Notes under the pieces: model-generated
Told to the model about the DNA's origin: nothing
Seen by the model: the letters and a program-made list of their open reading frames with translations, nothing else
Databases searched by the model: none
Shown here: positions 33,272 to 43,740 of the stretch, piece by piece
Layout: every line of letters begins with the position of its first letter
How positions within the stretch are numbered: position 1 is the first letter of the stretch
Assembly: GCF_902459465.1 (NCBI RefSeq)
Contig: NC_047075.1
Location: forward strand, 14,439,119 to 14,503,118
DNA from: Asterias rubens
Lineage: Eukaryota; Echinodermata; Asteroidea; Forcipulatida; Asteriidae
Direction of reading: 5' to 3'
Length of the DNA: 64,000 nucleotides
Translations under genes and position numbers: made by a program

Positions 33272-34126
33272 TTAAACAATACAATCTTGTTTAGCATTCT
33301 TTATCGAAAAGTTCAGTATCTTCGTTGGACGTCTCCCGCTGTCCTCCGCTTCATTTTCATAAGCACTATCGTCTGTTGATAAATCACTATCGTCATCTTC
33401 CTTCTCCTCCTCTTCATCTTCTAAATTGTCATCATCCAATGATTCGTCACGATAACAAAAACAAAATGTCATTAATTTGAAGTAAGAGAGGTAAACCATT
33501 CCCAGAGCTTTGGTTATGGCACTACTCTGACCGGCCAACATCATCCATTCTTCGGGAGTAAGATTCAATCCCTTCTTTCCAGCAAATAATCGGGTCTTGT
33601 GATGGTTCCAATAATACTCTCTGATGTTAACGTAGGGGCTACCCTTGAACAGTTTAACATAAGCATAACGCTCACCTCCAATCTTGAATCTTTTGGCGTT
33701 CTTCTCGTTCTCCACATCGTTGGGGTCCGCGGCGTAGACTCGTTTGACGGTCTCTTTTCCTTTCACACCGGAGACGGATGCTGCTTGGTTGGCTGGTTTG
33801 GGTTGAGATGATGATTCGGTCAACTCATTAACTGCTGCAACCAGAATATCAACATTTGTCGAGTTCACCACTCTTCTCTGCTCACGCTGCACCGGTATTT
33901 TGGGTAGGGTCCATACACTTTCTCTGGTGAAGACGTTGAAGTAGTAAGCTCTCTCCGCAGTCGCACTGAAACCTTTACGCCACCCATTTTTAACGTGATC
34001 GTGTGTAAGTTGCTTTACACAGTCAAATGGTCCAGCATCTACCAGAGACGTTGGGGCGGTAGGTGGTTCTTGTGAGGAAGATGAATCCTCAAAGAAAGGT
34101 AGTGTAATGTTAGACTGTCCAGCCAT
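33272..34126 (-). CDS. WW domain + PC4 (p15 coactivator) domain protein, intact
   Basis: The ATG at 34124-34126 (MAGQSNITLPFF) gives 284 residues; upstream in-frame codons to 34333 lie in promoter-like arm sequence and were not used. Residues about 40-75 are a WW domain (W...YYFNVFTRESVWTLP). Residues about 160-215 match the PC4 single-stranded-DNA-binding domain: ERYAYVKLFKGSPYVNIREYY...KKGLNLTPEEWMML. The tail is strongly acidic (DDDNLEDEEEEKEDDD) and comes from the unique centre, not the arm. PC4 proteins act on promoters and ssDNA; WW domains bind Pro-rich peptides. The fusion suggests an element-encoded transcription or replication factor. The frame is undamaged. Confidence 0.8.
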   Translation of the reverse strand: MAGQSNITLPFFEDSSSSQEPPTAPTSLVDAGPFDCVKQLTHDHVKNGWRKGFSATAERAYYFNVFTRESVWTLPKIPVQREQRRVVNSTNVDILVAAVNELTESSSQPKPANQAASVSGVKGKETVKRVYAADPNDVENEKNAKRFKIGGERYAYVKLFKGSPYVNIREYYWNHHKTRLFAGKKGLNLTPEEWMMLAGQSSAITKALGMVYLSYFKLMTFCFCYRDESLDDDNLEDEEEEKEDDDSDLSTDDSAYENEAEDSGRRPTKILNFSIKNAKQDCIV

Positions 34127-35191
34127 CGTGCACAATACAGCAGAAGTTAAGTTGTGGGAGCTCAGATGTCTTCTTTCTATCACCAGCGATATGGAATGGT
34201 GATTGAACATAAAAACATACCTTTTATTCCCCGCCAGTCCAAGCGATAACATGATTGACCAATCAGCGCACAGAGTCAATCTTACGCAATGTCTTGACGA
34301 AACTTGTCCGTGACGTGACACGGGCGACTTCATTCATCACATTGTAAACATGTCTTTTGTTTGTCCCAACCTACCCGGGCCTGCCGGGTGAGGTTGAATT
34401 GTGGGTACGGTGTAAATGGATGATTCTACCTTTTGATTTGATAGGTGGCTCCTAAAGGAGCCCGCTTCTTCGAAAGTAGAAACGTTTAGTTTATGATGTC
34501 CAACAGAACCAGTAGAGGGGTCACTGGATCCATGGCATGTATCGTCGTGGCCAACATCACCATACCTTGCTGCATTTCCAAGTCTCCTTCGGTTTACCTA
34601 AACGTGGGAAAGTTATCTTATGAAAGACGATTCGTTTTAGATTTATTTGTTTGTCATTTGATTCGTTGTGTGGTCATGACTTTCCCTCACTTCGTGGTGA
34701 CTTTATACATGGTCACCTTACGTTCCTTCCAAAAAAGTATCCTCAGCAATAACGGCTTCAGATCCTTTTGTTCCTCGTTTCCATTCATCGTACGCTGTCC
34801 CGTGCACCCCCGTACGCATGTGATCACTCAAACGAAAACACCCATTACACCGCGCGCTAACCTCACGGGGAAGCTATTACTCCACTCCACTCGACTTCAC
34901 CTCGGTGGAGGATGGTGAGGATACTTTTGTTCCTCGTTTCCATTCATCGTACGCTGTCCCGTGCACACCCGTACGTATGTGATCACTCAAGCGAAAACAC
35001 CCATTACACCGCGCGCTTACCTCACGGTAAGCTATTACTCCACTCCACTTGGCTTCACCTCGATGGAGGATGGAACCATCCTCCACCGAACAGGGAGGGA
35101 GGGTGGAGGATGGTTCCATCCTCCACCCTCCACCACCAACCTCCACGATCCTCCACCACATTCGGGTGCATTTTACTCTCTCTATACTACT

Positions 35192-35482
35192 GTCATTGCT
35201 TTCTGCTACTAGAGCTTCTTCCATTTTTTATGGCCACAGATCTTTTTCTAACGCCGCACCGTTTCTTTGGAATAGTCTTCCTGTGCATATTCGCCAAGCT
35301 AATACTTTACAATGTTTTAAGTCCTTGTTGAAAACTCATTTGTTTAAAGCTTCTTTTTTTGTAATTTGCTATTTGTATCTTGTATCTTTCTCTAATTGTT
35401 TATTTTGTTGTTTCTTTAATGTGCTTAGAGGCTTTTGCATTAGGCGCTTTACAAATGTCTTATTATTATTATTATTATTAAT
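35192..35482 (+). pseudogene. LINE 3' end (C-terminal RT domain tail, UTR, (TTA)n)
   Basis: Resumes the LINE interrupted at 30307: SLLSATRASS...HRSFSNAAPFLWNSLPVHIR...LQCFKSLLKTHLF, the usual end of CR1/L2-type ORF2, then a short UTR ('GGCGCTTTACAAATG') and a (TTA)7 tail, typical of L2-like LINEs. A second copy lies at 37623-37913 from the tandem duplication. Confidence 0.9.
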
Positions 35483-35491
35483 TGTACACAG

Positions 35492-36113
35492 TGAACCTCG
35501 TATAGAGGAGCCAGGGGGAGGAAAGCCAGGTCGGGTAAGGTCTGATGGGAAAGCACATGATGAAGGAGTGCATGATGCAGGGGATTCAGCACATGAGCCT
35601 CAGGAAGATAATAACAAGGAGCCTTATGAAGGGGAGTCCAATAAAGAGGAATCAGAGCAAGAGGTATCAGATATGAATAAGTCTGCAGGACAGGTACCTC
35701 ATGAAGATGATGGTGATGATGATGAGTTTTATGAAGGGGAGTCCAATGAAGAGGAATCAGATGAAGAGGTATCTGATATGAAGAAGTCTGCAGGACAGGT
35801 TCCTCATGAAGACGATGGTGATGATGATGAGTCTTATGAATGTGATACTGAAATGGAGATTGATGAAGGAGAGTCTCCTGCAGGGGAGTCTGATGATGAC
35901 TATGCAATCCCGTCCGAAGAAAGTCTGTCAAGTGATCATTTAAGTGACACTGAAGCCACTGAGAATGGAGAGAAAATACAGATAAACAAAAAGGATAGAG
36001 TGGAGGAAAATGAGGAAGAACAGGAGGAGAAAATTCAAGAAAATGAGATCCTCAGAGATAGCAATACACCATCTATTTACCTAAGGAAGGTATTAAGCTC
36101 AGAAACCACTAAA
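35492..36113 (+). pseudogene. Duplicated first acidic exon of the recombinase-like gene, truncated
   Basis: Identical in layout to 37923-38544: starts after TTGTACACAG, encodes an acidic Glu/Asp/Ser-rich sequence with two 35-residue repeats (EGESN...SAGQVPHEDDGDDD). It is cut at 36113, where the second arm copy begins, so it cannot reach the zinc-finger exons. Confidence 0.8.
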
Positions 36114-36557
36114 GCTCACCTCCAATCTTGAATCTTTTGGCGTTCTTCTTCCACCTCGTTGGGGTCCGCGGCGTAGACTCGTTTGACGTTGTCTTTTCCT
36201 TTCACAAGATGCTGCTTGGTCGGCTGGTTTGGGTTGAGATGATGATTCGGTCAACTCATTAACTGCTGCAACCAGAATATCAACATTTGTCGAGTTCACC
36301 ACTCTTCTCTGCTCACGCTGCACCGGTATTTTGGGTAGGGTCCATACACTTTCTCTGGTGAAGACGTTGAAGTAGTAAGCTCTCTCCGCAGTCGCACTGA
36401 AACCTTTACGCCACCCATTTTTAACGTGATCGTGTGTAAGTTGCTTTACACAGTCAAATGGTCCAGCATCTACCAGAGACGTTGGGGCGGTAGGTGGTTC
36501 TTGTGAGGAAGATGAATCCTCAAAGAAAGGTAGTGTAATGTTAGACTGTCCAGCCAT
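36114..36557 (-). pseudogene. Truncated WW domain gene (duplicated arm)
   Basis: The ATG at 36555-36557 starts the same MAGQSN protein with an intact WW domain. The PC4 domain is lost at the duplication junction; the frame runs into the acidic-exon DNA and stops near 36099. It carries left-arm-type indels (CERKRQRQTSLRRG). Confidence 0.8.
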
Positions 36558-37622
36558 CGTGCACAATACAGCAGAAGTTAAGTTGTGGGAGCTCAGATGT
36601 CTTCTTTCTATCACCAGCGATATGGAATGGTGATTGAACATAAAAACATACCTTTTATTCCCCGCCAGTCCAAGCGATAACATGATTGACCAATCAGCGC
36701 ACAGAGTCAATCTTACGCAATGTCTTGACGAAACTTGTCCGTGACGTGACACGGGCGACTTCATTCATCACATTGTAAACATGTCTTTTGTTTGTCCCAA
36801 CCTACCCGGGCCTGCCGGGTGAGGTTGAATTGTGGGTACGGTGTAAATGGATGATTCTACCTTTTGATTTGATAGGTGGCTCCTAAAGGAGCCCGCTTCT
36901 ACGAAAGTAGAAACGTTTAGTTTATGATGTCCAACAGAACCAGTAGAGGGGTCACTGGATCCATGGCATGTATCGTCGTGGCCAACATCACCATACCTTG
37001 CTGCATTTCCAAGTCTCCTTCGGTTTACCTAAACGTGGGAAAGTTATCTTATGAAAGACGATTCGTTTTAGATTTATTTGTTTGTCATTTGATTCGTTGT
37101 GTGGTCATGACTTTCCCTCACTTCGTGGTGACTTTATACATGGTCACCTTACGTTCCTTCCAAAAAAGTATCCTCAGCAATAACGGCTTCAGATCCTTTT
37201 GTTCCTCGTTTCCATTCATCGTACGCTGTCCCGTGCACCCCCGTACGCATGTGATCACTCAAACGAAAACACCCATTACACCGCGCGCTAACCTCACGGG
37301 GAAGTTATTACTCCACTCCACTCGACTTCACCTCGGTGGAGGATGGTGAGGATACTTTTGTTCCTCGTTTCCATTCATCGTACGCTGTCCCGTGCACACC
37401 CGTACGTATGTGATCACTCAAGCGAAAACACCCATTACACCGCGCGCTTACCTCACGGTAAGCTATTACTCCACTCCACTTGGCTTCACCTCGATGGAGG
37501 ATGGAACCATCCTCCACCGAACAGGGAGGGAGGGTGGAGGATGGTTCCATCCTCCACCCTCCACCACCAACCTCCACGATCCTCCACCACATTCGGGTGC
37601 ATTTTACTCTCTCTATACTACT
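36114..37622. mobile_element. Solitary second copy of the element's right arm
   Basis: Outer 1.5 kb of the right arm, including promoter hairpins, 158-bp internal duplication and the terminal ...CTCTCTATACTACT, followed by GTCATT at 37623 and again by LINE sequence. It has no matching left arm; it arose with the 2.43-kb duplication, not by insertion. Confidence 0.85.
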
Positions 37623-37913
37623 GTCATTGCTTTCTGCTACTAGAGCTTCTTCCATTTTTTATGGCCACAGATCTTTTTCTAACGCCGCACCGTTTCTTTG
37701 GAATAGTCTTCCTGTGCATATTCGCCAAGCTAATACTTTACAATGTTTTAAGTCCTTGTTGAAAACTCATTTGTTTAAAGCTTCTTTTTTTGTAATTTGC
37801 TATTTGTATCTTGTATCTTTCTCTAATTGTTTATTTTGTTGTTTCTTTAATGTGCTTAGAGGCTTTTGCATTAGGCGCTTTACAAATGTCTTATTATTAT
37901 TATTATTATTAAT
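37623..37913 (+). pseudogene. Duplicated LINE 3' end
   Basis: Second copy of 35192-35482, with the same C-terminal ORF2 tail, UTR and (TTA)n. Confidence 0.9.
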
Positions 37914-37922
37914 TGTACACAG

Positions 37923-40900
37923 TGAACCTCGTATAGAGGAGCCAGGGGGAGGAAAGCCAGGTCGGGTAAGGTCTGATGGGAAAGCACATGATGAAGGAGT
38001 GCATGATGCAGGGGATTCAGCACATGAGCCTCAGGAAGATAATAACAAGGAGCCTTATGAAGGGGAGTCCAATAAAGAGGAATCAGAGCAAGAGGTATCA
38101 GATATGAATAAGTCTGCAGGACAGGTACCTCATGAAGATGATGGTGATGATGATGAGTTTTATGAAGGGGAGTCCAATGAAGAGGAATCAGATGAAGAGG
38201 TATCTGATATGAAGAAGTCTGCAGGACAGGTTCCTCATGAAGACGATGGTGATGATGATGAGTCTTATGAATGTGATACTGAAATGGAGATTGATGAAGG
38301 AGAGTCTCCTGCAGGGGAGTCTGATGATGACTATGCAATCCCGTCCGAAGAAAGTCTGTCAAGTGATCATTTAAGTGACACTGAAGCCACTGAGAATGGA
38401 GAGAAAATACAGATAAACAAAAAGGATAGAGTGGAGGAAAATGAGGAAGAACAGGAGGAGAAAATTCAAGAAAATGAGATCCTCAGAGATAGCAATACAC
38501 CATCTATTTACCTAAGGAAGGTATTAAGCTCAGAAACCACTAAAGCTGGCAAGCAAAAGAAGCGGGTCGTGTACAGAATACATATCATGCGTGCTACTTC
38601 TGTGGAAAGCTTGTTCAACATATTCCAAGTCACACAAAAGCTAAATATCACCATGAAGAAGAAGTCAAAGAAATTGTTCGAAAGAGCAGCAAGAAAGGCA
38701 AGGATTCCCACCCTGATGTAGCACCACTCAATGAAATGTTACGAGCAAAGGGAGACCACAGTCATAACTTAAAGGTTATCAAGGAGAATTGATCATTTTC
38801 CGAAGACCAACGAAGATCTTTAAATATGAACAATATGGACCATGTCCAAAATGTTTGGATTGGATGCTTCCAAAACATCATCCTGGCCACGTGTTACAGA
38901 AACACAAGTCTCACATTCCCAGAAAGCGTGAACTTCTATTTCAGAACAATTTACTTTCTAATAAGGTCGAATCAACAGCATCAGCTCTCCTGAGGAATGA
39001 AGTTTTCAGTGTCATGACGCCAGATAAAGTGACTGAGGTTGCCCAAAAGGATCGTCCAATTGTGGCATTGGGGGAATCTTGGCTCAGACGGAATATTGAC
39101 AATGAACTTAAAAGAAAGTACTATGCATCTCAACATATGAGACATTGTGCTAAATTGCTTCTTCATGCACACAAGATAGATAATCAGGAAGACAAACCCA
39201 GTGGAAACAGTGAAGAGCTGTGGGAATACATCAGACCGGCCTATATGGACACAATTGTCCAAGCAGCTTTGGATACAGCTGTTCGTAACATGGACGATGA
39301 GGAGGACTTGAAAAGTCCATCGAATGCCATAAAGATCAAGTATGACTTACTTCGGCTTACAAATATTAAAATAGTCATATCCTTAAGGGAGTTTGATCAA
39401 GATAGAGGAAACAAGATGTGGAAAGAGGCAAACGAGGAAGCAGAAGGTTTTCTAATAGCTGTCAAAGTAGAGTGGTCAGAAAAAGTGACAAGGTTGGCAA
39501 GAAAACAGCTTAATGAGAGGAAGTTAAATAAAGTCACTGAGCTGCCAAACCCCAAAGATATTGAACAGCTCTCCAAGCACCTGAGGGAAGAACTGACAGC
39601 CGATGATGTGTATGAAGGAAAGCCGTTTTGGGCAACGTATCGAAGAGTCATTCAGCTTACCCAGACAAGGCTGCTGACATACAACAAGAGGAGATCTGGC
39701 GAATTAGAAGCTATTCAGTAAGAATATTCATTTGTATTTTAAATCTTCAAACAATAACGAAAAGAGCTTGTCATGAAGATGTGCCCTCCCATACCCCTTT
39801 CTATTGCTAGCTGAAGATGAGTTAGACTCTCAGCTCCTTATGTGAAGCCATTTTATTATTGTTTTTCTGTGAGGTTGCAGTAGTCCACAATGTCTTGTTT
39901 TGATTAGAGCTTGTTGAGGCATACCTGTGTGCATGTATCTGGTACCCTCATCATGTCAATTATGGTTTTTTTAGGGGGTCGTAACTATTAATGCAAACTG
40001 AAGCACATGTACATACATGTAACATGTAAATGGTTCAGATTGTGATTAAACAAGTTGTGTACTTTTTACATGTTTATTTCAGCTTGAAGGGTTACACAAA
40101 GAAGAAACGAATGGCAGAGATAGATAGTACCCTTATGGGACAACTCTCCGAGACAGAGAAGTTTCTCTTTGAGTCGCAAGACTTGATAGAGACTAGAGGA
40201 AAGGTAGGAAGATTATATTGGTTGGGAAGGATAGTTGACAAAATTTAAAATTTCAGCCAGTTTTACTAACAACAGAAAGTTCAGTATAAACAGTTCACAC
40301 TTTATTAATATTTAAAGAACAGTAAATCTAGAGATTTGATAGATCACATGGAGGAAATAAAAGACTAGGTCGCTTTCTCATGTGACACTGCTGCATGTGA
40401 CAATCTGGCTGAATGGGACAAGCTTATAACATTACAGGGTTCTGCTCCTGAACACTTGACATCTGTCATGCAAAAATAGTGTATCTGGGGTTTACTCTCC
40501 CCTTATACAAACAAATCATTGTGTAATAAACTGTTTAAGAAAATTGTAAAATTAAGAAATACTGCAGCAATCTTTAATTTCTGAGTTACAATCAATGCAC
40601 TAAATTTGTTGGCCGTTTACGACTTGTTAATGTTTGTACCATGCGTTGCATTTTTGTGTTTTGTTTGCATAGAGAGGACGAAGTGTACCTGTAGTAATTC
40701 CTCGTGATTGTCAGCGAGCTATGGCATACCTCTCAAGCAGCAAAATTCGGCAAGAAGTTGGTGTGCCATCAACTAACAAATACCTGTTCCCAAACCTAGG
40801 TATTTATGATGTTTATATGTTTGTTTCTTTGTTGGGGGTGTTTGTTTGTGATTTCTTGTTGGTTGTTTTGGGGGTTTTGTTTTGGTTTTGTTTTTTGCGG

Positions 40901-42098
40901 GGGTTTCAATTTGTTCTTCTTCTTTTGTTTGGTGGGGGGGGGGGGGTGTTAGTGAACTTAAGGGCTGTACCCCCCCCCCCCCCCCCCCCCCCCCACCAAA
41001 CAAAAGGAGAAGAACAAAAATTGAATAATGTACTTGCCTTTTGTTTACAAAACTGCTGCCTGTCATGTTTTCTGTGTACCATTGTGTGCTTGTTTCTGTG
41101 TTCAAAAAATGTGCGAGAATCTATTTAGTGGCATTTCCTACGTGTTTGCTGTACAAGCTTATACCCTGGTCCAACTTTTGCCCAAATATGGTGCACAGGC
41201 ATCCCAGGCCAAAATATCCTGTTTTGGTTTTAATAGTTCGATAGAACGTTTTTGTCTGTAAATTCTTCACCGTTTGAAAATCCCAGGTAACATTGACAGT
41301 ATATAAATATTGCAAGATTTCCTTGAATTAATCAAGGCTATCCATATCAAAGGTGTGCCAACATCATTGGTCTCACTGGTACAGTTCAAAATTTCTAATA
41401 CATGTTGGGCCTAGTTAATAAATGCTTTATATATTTCAGGGAATTCAGTGATACGTGCTTACGAGTCCCTTCAGAACATTTGTGAGGAATGCAACCTGGA
41501 GGCACCAGAGAGGATAACGAGTACAAAGATGAGGAAGTTTATGGCGACTCTAACTCAAGCAATGGACCTCTCCACAACTCAACTCGACTGGGTATGCAGG
41601 CACCTTGGACACACAAAGCAAGTACATCTAGAAAACTACTGGCAAATGAGCCCTTTTCTAGAGCGTGTTCAGGTTGGCAAACTTCTACTGATGCAAGACC
41701 TTAATGTACATGGCAACTATGTAGGCAAGCAACTGAAAGATGTAGATTTTACAGAAATCATTGCTCGTCAATCATTAACAACAGTGGGAAGGGTTCCAGA
41801 CAATCATCAAAACAATGATGAAGATGAGTTCATGAATGCCAATGAAGAGTGTCAAATTCCCCGAAAGAAACAAAAATCGATGATTGGTCAAAAACCATGG
41901 TCAGCCAAAGAAGAAGCTGAGCTTCACAGATACCTTGCATCCAACTTTCATACGAAAGTAACACCAGGAAAGTCTGAGTGTGAAAGAGCTATTAATATCA
42001 GCAGGCAATGTAAAGGGGAACTTTGCAATCGGCACTGGCATAAGATTGTAAAAAAAGTGTCAAGTATGTTGATGAAGTTGAAATCATATGTGGACTAA
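37923..42098 (+). pseudogene. Tyrosine-recombinase-like gene with zinc fingers and SANT-like C-terminus
   Basis: Exons: 37923-39717, 40083-40203, 40673-40799, 41440-42098 (TAA); all junctions are GT-AG and in phase. The N-terminus is acidic with two 35-residue repeats. Then come C2H2-type fingers (CYFCGKLVQHIPSHTKAKYH; CPKCLDWML...H...H). A long helical region leads to NKRRSGELEAI, like box I of tyrosine recombinases. Exon 4 has TSTKMRKFMATLTQAM and HLGHTKQVHLENYW, like box II with the nucleophile Tyr. The C-terminus (PWSAKEEAELHRYL...CNRHWHKIV) is SANT/Myb-like. Frame changes near 38550 and 38785 disrupt exon 1, unless tiny introns or errors explain them. It resembles a multicopy Crypton-like family of invertebrates; identity rests on motifs. 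Confidence 0.65.
40905..41024. repeat. Inverted repeat with poly-G and poly-C runs in an intron
   Basis: The left arm (about 40907-40946) ends in 13 G; the right arm (40970-41024) begins with 25 C and continues ACCAAACAAAAGGAGAAGAAC, the reverse complement of the left. The ORFs across it (poly-Pro/Gly) are artefacts. The G-run can form quadruplex-type structure. Confidence 0.85.
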
Positions 42099-42698
42099 AT
42101 ATTGCAAGTCTGATATATTCTTAGTGTTTGTTAAAACAAAGAGAAAGATATTAACCAAACCTCCCCGTATTCTGTGTACTAAAGCATTTCTATCATGCTG
42201 TTGAAGACAATACTTTGCAGAAAGAATCGGCTGCACTAAATGTTCAGATGTTAAAATATCTTCAAGCATTTTGAATCATGGATTATGATTGTTTGATCCA
42301 TGGAAACAACAGAGTGATATGCAATAATTGGATGCATTTGAGTGCATTGCCGCAGAATGTAATCATGAGGGGAAATTTGAATCACCAGCAGTTGTCTATT
42401 TCAAACCAATTTGGTTATAAGTTCCATTTTACACACAAGTGTTTTTGGTGTTTTCAGATTAAAGCTAATGAAGACTTTCGACTGGTTAGATTGTTTTTGA
42501 TGCTGTTGTGTTGTTGAAGATTGTACTTGAAATGTTACACCATGAAAAAGTGTTGTCCCTTTGACATGGTTGAGACCTTTGACTTTCTTGTGTTAGTAAA
42601 CTGTTCACCTTGACAATGTTGTCAAGAAAAGTCTACGGCTTAGATTTTAAGGGGATTGGGTTACAAATTGTGAGAATAGCTTTAGTGGAGACTTCAGT
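42099..42698. other. 3' flank of the recombinase-like gene
   Basis: AT-rich with no further gene and no repeat of note before the MITE at 42699. Confidence 0.35.
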
Positions 42699-42899
42699 GC
42701 CCAATTTCATAGAAATACTCCAGCAGAAAATATTGCTGAACAATTTATGTTGAGCAGAAATGAGCAGGATACCACTCGCAAATGGAACATGTATATTATA
42801 TGGTAAATGTATTTTTTTTGTAACCTTATTCTGGTATAAAGCATAATTTTGCTGTGCTGAGCTACCATTTGTGAAGAAGCAGCTCTATGAAACTGGGCC
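42699..42899. mobile_element. MITE with TIR TTTCATAGAG, copy 2
   Basis: GCCCAATTTCATAGAA and CTCTATGAAACTGGGCC are inverted ends; interior 'GAGCAGAAATGAGCAG' and 'TTGCTGTGCTGAGC' are shared in part with the copy at 9317. Confidence 0.65.
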
Positions 42900-43430
42900 A
42901 GGTCACACCTTTTGATTAGTGTACTTCCCATTATGGATTCTTATGTCTTTTTTCTGTTGAATGATGCATGCACCTGAATCTTGCACAACAATAATGTTGT
43001 GTTTTTGTTGCACAAAAACAAAACTGTCTGGTCAAAACATTGGGACAAGGTTTTCAGTAATCTGTGTTTAATGTGCTTGTACACAAAATGTGCATTTTCA
43101 CATTGCAATGTGAAAAAAATTTACTTCGCTCATTGGGATCTCATTTAAATAACAGCTACTTTTTAAAATTCCTGATTAAAGTTGCATCCTCTTAAGGTGA
43201 TCCCCTGGCTGTCGCTTTCAAGGTTGTATCGTAGACTTGGGTGTGATCCCTGGCTATACGGCAGCTAAAAAGGTTGTGTGGTTTCTGACAAGTAGGGATA
43301 CCGCCAACATAGGGCTACAATCCCGGCCATATCTCGTTTGGCCCCCCTGCCCCCTTTCAATGTTGGTTCCATTTGCCGACTGTCTTCCGAATTACAGAAT
43401 TACAATCAACATTGAGCGGGGGCGGGGGGT

Positions 43431-43520
43431 GCAAATACCTTGAATGTGAATGTGAATGGGAAGTGCACAGGGAACTGTTGTATCAGGAAAGGGTGGCCCA
43501 AGCATTTTGGCCGGGATTGT
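43431..43520 (+). repeat. 90-bp dispersed repeat, copy 1
   Basis: Near-identical to 49430-49519: GCAAATA(C/T)CTTGAATGTG through AAGTGCACAGGGAACTGTTG to CCGGGATTGT. The copies diverge immediately after GGGATTGT; copy 2 then becomes tRNA-like. Probably part of a SINE or other short element. Confidence 0.75.
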
Positions 43521-43639
43521 CTGAGTGATTTTTTGAAATTTTTGAACATGCAAAGAACGCTTCGAAAAGATAATGAATGTCCAAACAAAGTGAATTTCTA
43601 TTTTTAAAAGTGATTATTTTATGGGGGTAGTGGTGTTTA

Positions 43640-43740
43640 GGGTTTTTTTTTTTTGGGGGGGGGTGGGGGTGGGGGGGGTGGGGGCGGGTGAGGGACTGGC
43701 AGAGAGTGTTTATTGCTGGGTCAATGGGGGTAGTGGTGTT
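43640..43740 (+). repeat. G-rich low-complexity tract
   Basis: A T-run followed by several runs of 5-9 G separated by T or C (about 43654-43685). It is low complexity, with quadruplex potential; no gene. Confidence 0.8.

Larger units (their letters stand above)
30308..35191. mobile_element. 4.9-kb element with 1.5-1.7-kb TIRs carrying WW-PC4 genes
   Basis: Termini are AGTAGTATAGAGAGAGTAAA and its exact reverse complement ending ACT. GTCATT flanks it at 30302-30307 and 35192-35197, and the LINE frame reads on across the site if one copy is ignored. The left arm is 30308-31812, the right arm 33451-35191, and the unique centre 31813-33450. Each arm holds the 5' part of a WW-PC4 gene pointing inward. 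The right arm has about 45 bp more near the promoter and a 158-bp internal tandem duplication (34768/34926). A 6-bp duplication, AG...CT termini and long TIRs are the published features of Polinton/Maverick elements, but none of their core genes (protein-primed polymerase, integrase, ATPase, capsid) is seen. Confidence 0.85.
33670..38544. repeat. 2.43-kb tandem duplication
   Basis: Unit 1 (33670-36113) and unit 2 (36114-38544) are nearly identical, at a constant 2431-bp offset from the WW region onward, with only a few substitutions seen (for example 34465/36896 and 34870/37301). Each contains the outer part of the right arm, the LINE 3' end and the first acidic exon of the recombinase gene. 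The junction has microhomology (GCT). At the proximal edge, unit 2 carries the left-arm version of the indels instead of the unit 1 version. It could be a real recent duplication or a haplotype/assembly artefact. Confidence 0.9.

Noticed and set aside
30308..35191. Calling the inverted-repeat element a bona fide Polinton
   Set aside because: Termini and duplication fit, but it is only 4.9 kb and none of the core Polinton genes is visible, so only a possible relationship is stated.
34493..35331. ORFs of 115-141 residues in the right arm (and copies at 36924-37762, 30578-30841)
   Set aside because: They read the non-coding promoter side of the TIR; they are not conserved between arms in frame and contain tandem repeats.
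35449..35931. 160-residue His/Leu/Pro-rich ORF on the minus strand (and its copy at 37880-38362)
   Set aside because: It is the complement of the acidic GAT/GAA-rich exon; composition is a mirror of that exon.
40721..41128. ORFs with poly-Pro or poly-Gly around the G/C runs
   Set aside because: Intronic; they span a homopolymer inverted repeat.
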